Under the pieces are notes generated by a model. The model was not told the DNA's origin, did not search any database, and saw only the letters and a list, made by a program, of their open reading frames with translations. The position numbers and the translations under genes are program-made. This document shows, one piece after another, positions 56,465 to 64,000 of a stretch of DNA of 64,000 bases. The stretch spans positions 61,003,043 through 61,067,042 of the forward strand of contig OZ024875.1 of NCBI GenBank assembly GCA_964017185.1. The letters are read 5' to 3'. The DNA comes from Rugalucina vietnamica (lineage: Eukaryota; Mollusca; Bivalvia; Lucinida; Lucinidae). Each line of letters begins with the position of its first letter. Position 1 is the stretch's first letter.

Positions 56465-57366
56465 TAATAAATGATATATACATGTAATTGCATTCGCATC
56501 ATATATGTATTTAGGGTTTCTGATCGGTAAGATGATGTCGAGATACATGCTTGCTTGCATGATAAAAGAAACTTTCTTCAGCCATGTAGAATCCGCGACA
56601 GAAGTTGTCGGTTTGACACATGAGTGTATTTGCTTATAAATGTAGTTGGCATTTACTTAAAGAGTAAAGATTCAGAGTTGAGGTCTTAACGATGACGTTT
56701 TGAACAACTGGCTCCTGGTGGTTTCGATGATGACTCAAGAATGTAAAAAAAATAAAATATTTTGCTATTAAAATCATTAGTAAAGCTGACCTTTTAATTT
56801 TGCACAAATTAGGGTCTCTAATCTGGGTTCTAATCTTTTTAAGCGGATTTTATCAGACAAAAAGAACAATATAACACCCGATTTTCGCTGGACCTCCGCA
56901 AATAATCCGTATGAATAGGTAATTTCTTGATTTCTGCAAGATTTTTCATGTATCAAACAGATTATTTGTATTGTTAGTGACTTTACTTATAGGGCTTTCT
57001 AACTCTAAATTGGTCAGTTTAACAGCAGAATGAGGATTGGGAGCTTGTAGGATTGGGAGCATGTAAAGCTAAGTCTTCTCAAAATTTTAAATTTCCGATT
57101 TCCAACTTTGAAAATTAAGTTTTTGATAATGCATACTGTAAACGTTTTATTTCATCAGTAATTCAAACTACACACGCGTTTGTAACGCAAAAATATATTT
57201 CTTAAAACTAATAATTATTTTAGACAGTAGAAAGCGTCTTTGTAAATTGTAGCTAAATCTTCAAACGACCAAACAAATCAAATAAAAACTAAATTTTGCA
57301 TTTGGGGTTTTCCTTCCACATTAGTTTTGTTTATTAATCTTGTTATTTTTCCGCCAACAGCACAGA
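56465..57366. other. AT-rich, no gene recognised
   Basis: No gene or repeat recognised. Confidence 0.5.
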
Positions 57367-57455
57367 TTTCGATAATGCGTAGGTGTTGTGCACAGATGAG
57401 TTTATATCAGCTCTGTGTATTCTGCCTAAGCACCATCGACACATAAAGCGGCGAC
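57367..57455 (+). repeat. Direct repeat, first copy (second at 58778-58863)
   Basis: TTTCGATAATGCGTAGGTGT to 'caccatcgac' and 'aagcggc' matches 58778-58863 with only scattered changes and short indels. Confidence 0.85.
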
Positions 57456-57659
57456 TGATGTAGGGATTTGCTGGGATCTTTTGTCACGCCATGAGGATAA
57501 TGTAAATGGAAATAAACTAAGCCAACGTTAGATCACTTCTCAATGCACGGAAACCGGACCCATTACAATAGAGGACTCCTTTTAAACTAACTTGGACGAT
57601 GTTGCTGTTGTTATATTAAACTTGGCTATGGACATAACTCACGGTTAGTTGAACGCTCG

Positions 57660-57683
57660 CGGGGGGGGGGGGGGGGGGGGGGG
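57660..57683. repeat. Poly-G run
   Basis: About 23 consecutive G. Length may be uncertain. Confidence 0.9.
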
Positions 57684-57751
57684 CGGTTAACTACCTATAT
57701 ATGACGTAGTAGGGATGTGCTGCCCGAATAGCCCCCTTTTTCAGCCTCGCC

Positions 57752-58028
57752 AGATATATGAATGGGTTACCTTTTTTAAGTCAAAATATATGAATGGCCC
57801 TATTTTTCCATATTTAGTCTATGAATGACCACATTTTTCGGACATCCATGTTTAAGAGCACTTTTTTGCTGACATACACAGCTCAGAAAGTCGAAATATT
57901 TGTATATAATTGTGTATAGGTCAAAATTTTGTACAATCAAATATATGAATGGGTCACTTTTTTCGAAGGCATGATATATGAATGGGTCCCTTTTTTCGAT
58001 TACCAGATATATGAATGGGGGTATGTTT
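57752..58028 (+). repeat. Degenerate repeat ATATATGAATGGG + T-run
   Basis: Six copies of (A)TATATGAATGG(G/C) followed by a pyrimidine-rich CTTTTTTC block, near 57754, 57785, 57820, 57940, 57972 and 58005. The peptide IYEWVPFF that repeats in one frame is a by-product. Confidence 0.8.
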
Positions 58029-58119
58029 TAAAGCATCGGGCGGCACGTCCGTACCAAAATTACCTCCGAGTTACACCCCCCAACCCCCCCCCGAGGTTGA
58101 ACGTTGCCAATCGATCGTT

Positions 58120-59060
58120 ATATTGAGTGTAATGGAGTGTACATAGTCCAACCTTTGTCATAAAATTCAAACTGGGGATAAACCAGACCACTTTAAAACT
58201 GGTACAATGTAATAACTCAACTCATAGGCAACATTACATGCTAAATTTTATGTGCACTTTATTTGATTAAAAATGCCTTGCAATGAAAAATACAACCCAA
58301 TATGGTTTAAAACCTCAGAAAACAATTCTTCAGTCATTTAATCATTTGAATTTACTTTCTGTCAGCAAAATACGTACATGTATTAACATTATCTTTTTAC
58401 ACTTCCATTTAAATTTGAAGGGTTAAACGTTTTGTCTTTTCAAAGTATTTTCTTCAGTGAAACAAACGCCTCGACGAGGCAAAAAAAAAAAAAAAAAAAA
58501 AAAGTATCGCATGGGCAACTTTTTGTAATGCAATGGTACCTCATCCAATTCAGTTGTTATTATACGAAATGGTATTTGTATTTCTGTCCTCACTATGTTC
58601 ATTAAAATCTACCAATACTGCATTCATTTTTTGTTTGAATGTCCTCCTTTGATTGTATAATGCCAGGTTTGTTATTACATTTACTCCAAAGGAAGACTGG
58701 TCCTCTCAACTGGGTTAGCTTCTTAAATATTTCGACTTTTCAATGAGATTTAGTTTAACAGGTATTTTTACAGGTATTTTCGATAATGCGTAGGTGTTGT
58801 GCACAGATGATTTTATTCTGCTCTGTGTATTTCGCCTGAGCACCATCGACTTGAAGCGGCAAGACATAAGAGCAAAATGTTACAATATTTTTAGATAGAT
58901 CATAGGACATATAAATATTTCATGAAATCGTTTGAGAGAAATGCTTCTGATAGATGTTAATGAGATGGCAAGCAAAGTAAACCCTGATCAGACTTATCAT
59001 GTTTGTTTGTTTGAGTTAGTGTTTTATGTCCATAGACAACAACTTACACCAGGATAACAT
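58120..59060. other. Intergenic with repeat fragments
   Basis: 58440-58540 contains a fragment of family Q (CGCCTCGACGAGGC, then an A-run and 'catgggcaactttttgtaat'). 58778-58863 is the second direct repeat copy. No gene. Confidence 0.55.
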
Positions 59061-59510
59061 GTCCGTGAAAAGAATACCCCCACATATCCCTCTTTTATAT
59101 GAGCCGCCTCGTGATAAAACCAACAATGTGGTTTCGGAACAGGTCCGACACAAAACAGCCTGTACAGTCACAGAAGATGGCTAGAGGATTGAAATTTTGG
59201 ATTTAGAAAATAGATGAATTGTACTATCCCTGTAGCGAAAACACAGACGCTGATCAGCTTCGCGGTTACCGCGAAGCTGATCTGCGTCTTTGTTTTCGCA
59301 TATGCAGATTGTTGGTTTTCTCATGAGGCGGCTCATATATTTAGTAACACTGGGGTTCATAGGGGTATACCTATTTTTCTTATTTGTGTTCCAAAACACA
59401 GATTGTGGGTACTGGCGGTTCTAATGTGTACCCACAATCTATGTTTTGAGCAAATATAAAATTTTCAATTTTTACAGCTGAAAACAAAATCTGTGTATAT
59501 TCCATGGCCA
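59060..59510. mobile_element. Family Q element split by a family P MITE
   Basis: 'catgtccgtgaaaagaatac' lies left of the insertion and 'ggggtatacctatttttctt' to 'ccatggccatgtc' lies right of it. One arm of the Q palindrome is missing (GTACTGGCGGTTCTAATG). Confidence 0.8.
59101..59334 (+). mobile_element. Family P MITE nested in family Q, ATAT target duplication
   Basis: GAGCCGCCTCGTGATAAAACC to GAGGCGGCTC with ATAT at 59097-59100 and 59335-59338. The core is a perfect CTTCGCGGTTACCGCGAAG palindrome. It is younger than the Q copy. Confidence 0.93.
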
Positions 59511-59696
59511 TGTCATGTAGAGATGGTCTGTTGTCTTAGCCACACTGTACCTTGGCAATGAGGCAGGTTAATACATATAACATAGAATACATTACAGGCT
59601 CTTATTGAATCAGCAGAAGATGAAGAATAGCTGTTGAAATATTTCCATAATCAAAATGTACAAGATGTGAACATTGATCCGAACCCACTTTATTAC

Positions 59697-59893
59697 AATG
59701 AGAAAACATTAGCGATGTGCAGTAACAGCAGAGCTTATCAGCGCCTTTGTTTTCACTACCATGTACAATCCCTCTTTTTCTTAAATCTGAAAATTCAAGC
59801 TTCTACGAATAGTCTGCTTCTGTGACTGTACAGTCCGGTTTGTGTCAGACCTGGTCGGAAATCCAAATTGTTGGTTTTCTCATGCAAAGGCTA
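59697..59893 (-). mobile_element. Family P MITE, degraded
   Basis: 'tgagaaaacatt', a core remnant TGCAGTAACAGCAGAGC, the long arm, and 'tggttttctcatgcaaaggct'. Confidence 0.8.
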
Positions 59894-59904
59894 AAATAGT
59901 TTGA

Positions 59905-60655
59905 TTTAAAAAAAAATGCTTGACCAAAAAAATTTTTTTTTGCTTAATTGTCTCTTGAGCTATGCCAATACAGGTATAGGTATTTGATCGGACTGTGTAA
60001 ATAACTATGTTTTCAATAATGTGACTCTATGACGGTAAACAATATAGGACCATGTGCTTCACATGGCACTGGAAAAGTGTGTAAAACGAATAGGTGCCCA
60101 TTTTACTGTGTTTACAAAACTTCATCACGTGAGTTGAAGCGGCACAGTCAAAGTATTTTATCTATATCATTTAAAACACTAACAAAATATTTTGGTTTTG
60201 ACACCTAGCCCTCTTCTGTAGCTTTTCAGCCAACTATATGCTAGTAGACTTTGTAATAAACCCCTGTAAGTGTGATTAGCTTTATTTATATAAGTTCAGC
60301 ATCACATATAAGATCTGGCAATAAACAATAATGGTCAGTGTGATCAGTTGGATATAATCATCAGGAAAACATGTCTGTGAAATGTATACCCCCTTAAACC
60401 CCACTTCTACAGAAAACTGCGTTTGGCAGGGGTATACCTATTTTTCTTATTGTTTTATCCAAAACATAGATTCAGGGTACTCGTTAGAACATCCTCGGCG
60501 ATGCAGTTCTAAGGTGTACCCACAATCAATGTTTTGAGCAAAATATTTTAGTTATTTACACAGTCCGATCAATTACCTATACCTGTATTGGCATAGCACA
60601 AGAGACACTTAAGCAAAAAAAAAAATTTTTTTTTGGTCAAGCATTTTTTTTTTAA
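59905..60655. repeat. Pair of about 105-bp inverted repeats
   Basis: 59905-60012 and 60541-60655 are reverse complements ('ctatgccaatacaggtatag', 'atcggactgtgtaaataact') with few mismatches. The right arm interrupts a family Q copy that resumes at about 60656. Confidence 0.8.
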
Positions 60656-60880
60656 AAATATCAATTTTTTTTCTGATGAAATTTTCATATTTTTACCTGA
60701 AAAAAACTTCTCTGTTTAACAAGTACATGTACCAACAATCAATGTTTTGAGCTGAAATATTAAAAATATCAAAATTTTGCCAATGAAATTTTCAGTTTTT
60801 GTTTTTGAAAAAAACTTCTCTATATATTGTATGGGCAAGTTTTCGTAATGTCTATGTTTCAAGACTGCATCAGAAGAGGC
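60365..60880. mobile_element. Family Q sequence, interrupted and partly repeated
   Basis: The left part 60365-60545 has a decayed core (TTAGAACATCCTCGGCGATG). After the inverted-repeat arm, 60656-60710 and 60720-60860 carry two successive Q right ends ('gaaaaaaacttctct', 'tgtatgggcaagttttcgta'). Confidence 0.7.
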
Positions 60881-61277
60881 TTACAGGCCTAATTAGATGT
60901 CGACATAGGTATATCAAGGTGTACTCAAGTTTAGAATGTGCCAAAATAGGCTTTCTCTTGACATGGCTCAGTTGTTAAAAATACAAAATTTTCACAAGTT
61001 TTGACATAGAATTCATCAAGACTGCGATCACCAGAGAAATATGAAAGTATATATTTCACAATAATGCACAACCATTTCAATAAGTGCTTTAATCTGATAT
61101 TTATTACTAATCCCTGGGGATAATCTGTCTAAAATGTTAATCTAGACAGTAGGGGAGAAGCTTAGTGGTTTAAATACAGTCCAGAGTGGATTAGGTTAAT
61201 CTGGTTAGTTTCTGGTATTGCCCCACTCACTGATTCAGCTCTGGACTTGTCTGGCTTATCATTATGATAATCACCCA
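60881..61277. other. AT-rich, no gene recognised
   Basis: 'ctcactgattca' and 'tctggcttatcat' at 61225-61264 recur at 61545-61583, flanking the next Q copy as imperfect direct repeats. Confidence 0.5.
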
Positions 61278-61535
61278 TGCAACATACAGAGATTTTTTTC
61301 ATCAGTAAAAATTGAAATTTCATCGAAAATATTTAGATATTTTGAATAATTTTGTTCAAAACATTGATTGTGGGTATTCATTAGAACCGCCTCGCCAAGG
61401 CGGTTCTAATGAGTACCCACAATCTATGTTTTGGAACAAAAATAAGAAAAATAGCCTACCCCTGTATACCCCAGTTTCACTATATAAAAGTGGGGTTTAA
61501 GGGGGTATACATTTTATGGACGTTTTCCTGTTGGC
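61278..61535. mobile_element. Family Q element with altered palindrome
   Basis: The core at 61379-61411 has arms CATTAGAACCGCCT and AGGCGGTTCTAATG. Relative to 49449 a G:C pair has become A:T on both arms. Confidence 0.85.
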
Positions 61536-61594
61536 CCATCCTACTCACTGATTCAACTCTGAACATGTCTGGCTTATCATACACTACAGTATTT

Positions 61595-61828
61595 GAGCCA
61601 CCTCGTGGGAAAACCAACAATGTGGTTTCCAAACAGTTCTGACACAAACCGACCTGTACAGCTACAGCGGCAGGCTAGAAGCTATAAATTTTTTAGATAA
61701 GTAGAGGAGGAATTGTACTATCCGAGTAGCGAAAACAAAGGCGCTGATCAGCTTCGCGGTTACCGCGAAGCTGATCTGCGCCTTTGTTTTCGCCTTTGCA
61801 GATTGTTGGTTTTCCCATGGGGCGGCTC
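61595..61828 (+). mobile_element. Family P MITE with ATTT target duplication
   Basis: GAGCCACCTCGTGGGAAAACC to GGGGCGGCTC, flanked by ATTT at 61591-61594 and 61829-61832. The core palindrome is intact (CTTCGCGGTTACCGCGAAG). Confidence 0.93.
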
Positions 61829-61832
61829 ATTT

Positions 61833-62334
61833 GTTTTATGTTATGTCTTGTTGATTTGAAATAAATCTGGTCTGTATGTTGACAAATCCATGCCAAAATG
61901 TACTCAGTACACAGGTACTTATTTAAGCCTCTGGAAAATTGAAACCAAAGGCAACCTCCTTTGTTTTTAACACTTTCCTCTTAAGCTTGTCATTGTTTAT
62001 GATAAATATATTGGAAATCATGTTTGAGCCCTCTCAACATGTGTCAAATATTTGTTGCACTTTTCAAACACCACAACAAACTTTCAAACAAAACAGAAAG
62101 ATTCAATTCAGTGTAACTAAACTTTAGTGCACAAAAATCATAAACAATTATTATTATGGTCTTTTTCATTATAATCAACTCATAATTTAAACCTCGAAAA
62201 TCATTAAACAAACAGACTTGTTTAATTTATCTTTCAAAATTCCCATTAAAACTTTTCAGTCATATCAGGTTTTGGGTATTAATTAACCATTACTATCAGG
62301 CGTGAGCACGTCTTACTCAAGAAGTAAACATGCA
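61833..62334. other. AT-rich, no gene recognised
   Basis: No gene or repeat recognised. Confidence 0.5.
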
Positions 62335-62605
62335 TTATGAAAACTTGCCCATGCAATATACAGAGATTTTTTAGCTTTAAAAATTGAAAATTTTCAACTG
62401 AAAAAATTTGTTATTTTTCTTATTTTTGCTCAAAACATAAATTGTGGGTACACGTTAGAACCGCCTCGCCGAGGCCGTTCTAACGAGTCACCAGAATCTA
62501 TGTTTTGGAGCAAAAATAAGAAAAAATAGGCATACCCCTGTTTTGCTATATAAAAGTGGGGTTCAAGGGGGTATACATTACACGGACATGTTTTCATGAT
62601 GGGTA
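62335..62605. mobile_element. Family Q element
   Basis: 'catgcaatatacagagattt' to 'gggggtatacattacacgga'. Core arms CGTTAGAACCGCCTCG and CGAGGCCGTTCTAACG differ at one position. Confidence 0.85.
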
Positions 62606-62624
62606 CCAGTAGGGTTCAAACCCT

Positions 62625-62880
62625 GCACCAGGAAAACATGTCCATGCAATATATACCCCCTTATACCCCACTTTTAGATAGCGAAACTGGGGTTTACACG
62701 GGTATACCTAATTTTCTTATGTCATTGTGGGTACTCTTTAGAACCGCCTCGCTACCCACAATCAATGTTTTGAGCAAGAATACCAATATAATAAAAAATC
62801 CAAATTTTTCTAAAGTAATTTTTAATTTTCACAGTTGCTAAAAAAGTCTGTATATTGCACAGTCAAGTTTTTGTAAAGAA
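62625..62880. mobile_element. Family Q element lacking one palindrome arm
   Basis: 'aacatgtccatgcaatatat' and 'ccccttataccccact' start it. The core reads TTTAGAACCGCCTCG and then jumps to CTACCCACAATC, so the right arm is deleted. Confidence 0.8.
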
Positions 62881-63160
62881 ACTGTCAATCCATAGTCATG
62901 TGCTCTAGGCTACCACATTCTCTTTTATTTAGACCAGGCAACAAAGGAAAATAATGGAATTAAGAAATAATCTCATTTAAATGCACATTTTATTTCCATA
63001 ACATTTAAATGATGGCATTGAGGCAATAGATAGTTCTGACATTCAGGACCAGAGGTTATAAAATGCTCAACTAAAGTGAGCATGATATTTAATCGGCACG
63101 GTTAGATCAAATCAGATAAAATCTGCAGCTAAATATAATCTGAAATGGATACAAATAAAT

Positions 63161-63297
63161 GAGCCACAATGCAGGATTTCCGACCAGGTTTGACACAAAC
63201 TGGTCTGTTGAGTCATAGAAGCAGGCTTGAAGTTTGAACTTGCAGTTACTGCACAGCTGATTTGCATCTTTTCTTTTCGCATAGGCAAAAAGCCATG
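63161..63297 (+). mobile_element. Family P MITE, one palindrome arm deleted, right end lost
   Basis: GAGCCACAATGC and the long arm jump from 'aagtttgaactt' to GCAGTTACTGCACAGCTG, as in the copy at 42444. It ends near 'aggcaaaaagcc'. Confidence 0.82.
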
Positions 63298-63546
63298 TAA
63301 GAATTAGTGATTTAGTGCTCAGTTTATCTGAATAGAAAAAGTTTTCTAACAATTTTGCCAATATCTTTTAAAATATGAAAATTCACAAGGCTGCCATACA
63401 ATATAATAACCATTGAACAAATTTATTTGCATAGAGTATATTCAAGATTTTAACCTGACAATTTGAACATATAGCACTGCATGAGGCAATCAGGGTATAA
63501 CAGCTGATGTGGAGACATGATTGTGGAGACATGATTGAACAAGTAT

Positions 63547-63781
63547 GAGCCGCATCATGAAAAAACCGGACTTTTGCATATGCGAAAACAAAGGCGCAGA
63601 TCAGGTTCGCAGTAACTGCGAAGCTGATCAGCAACTTTGTTTTTGCTACACGGATAGTACAATTCCTCTTTATTTCTAAATCCTAAGTTTCCAGCCTCTA
63701 GCCATCTTCTGTGCTTGTGCAGCTCAGTTTGCGTGGGACCTGTTCGGAGACCAGATTGTTGGTTATCTCTTGAGGCGACTC
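63547..63781 (-). mobile_element. Family P MITE, full-length
   Basis: GAGCCGCATCATGAAAAAACC to GAGGCGACTC, with core CTTCGCAGTAACTGCGAAG, a further palindrome variant with one outer mismatch (CAGGTTCGC against GCGAAGCTG). Confidence 0.9.
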
Positions 63782-63911
63782 AAATATGTAACTATCAATC
63801 CAAATGACAGTTGCGCTGCATGGTATTTGGAAGTAATAAGTCCAGTTTTCTCATGACACAGCTGAAATGGACTTCTCATGATGATTTCTTTTTCTATGTG
63901 TTGTAAAACTT

Positions 63912-64000
63912 GAGCCGCCTCGTGGGAAAACCAACAATCTGCATATGCGAAAACAAAGACGCAGATCAGCTTCGCGGTAACCGCGAAGCTGATCAGCGCC
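63912..64000 (-). mobile_element. Family P MITE running off the window
   Basis: GAGCCGCCTCGTGGGAAAACC, then GCGAAAACAAAGACGC and the core CTTCGCGGTAACCGCGAAG; the long arm lies beyond the window. Confidence 0.92.

Overview
The window is nuclear DNA of an invertebrate animal, most likely a bivalve or other mollusc. The signs are intron-split genes with metazoan splice sites, an AT-rich background, decayed non-LTR retrotransposons, tRNA- and 5S-derived SINE-like sequence, and a very dense load of short non-autonomous repeats. The species-level guess is inference from repeat style and was not tested.

Five protein genes are well or fairly supported. (1) and (2): two tandem plus-strand paralogs (2699-4432 and 5962-7725), each with one coding exon, encode CoA-type acyltransferases of the condensation/PapA5/AATase fold with an intact HHxxxDG motif. 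(3): a four-exon plus-strand gene (19014-21086) encodes a small single-pass membrane protein with a short CxxCC-type ectodomain and three PPxY motifs, similar in layout to WBP1/VOPP1. (4): a single-exon minus-strand short-chain dehydrogenase (21528-22274) resembles L-xylulose/dicarbonyl reductase and converges on gene 3. (5): a three-coding-exon minus-strand BTB-BACK-kelch gene (39202-42230). A sixth, weaker candidate at 31058-31510 encodes a charged 150-residue protein behind a TATA box. No operon-like cooperation is evident.

Most of the rest is repeats. A 235-bp element with GAGCCGC termini, 4-bp AT-rich target duplications and a long internal palindrome is present about 25 times. A second family with a GCCTCGGCGAGGC-type core is concentrated at 24.3, 49.4 and 58.5-62.9 kb. 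A modular repeat of about 570 bp appears at 8.1-16.5 and 38.3 kb. Tandem arrays include a GATATC-rich array (0.5 kb), a roughly 187-bp array (10.6-13.1 kb and 15.6-15.9 kb) and a 45-bp array (32.2-34.0 kb). There are also clean small insertions: a pogo-like MITE at 44.96 kb, a 9-bp-TSD MITE at 52.2 kb, a TIR element with X-box-like palindromes at 37 kb, and two RT/RNase H retrotransposon remnants.

The most unusual signals are: palindrome arms in the 235-bp family that differ between copies yet change in concert on both sides; two copies of that family sitting 17 and 19 bp inside successive splice donors of the kelch gene; twin acyltransferase genes whose upstream mini-ORFs both stop exactly 5 nt before the main ATG; tandem arrays whose every unit carries an acceptor-like and a donor-like site; and a perfect 197-bp duplication joined to a 62-bp direct repeat and a 19-bp inverted repeat.
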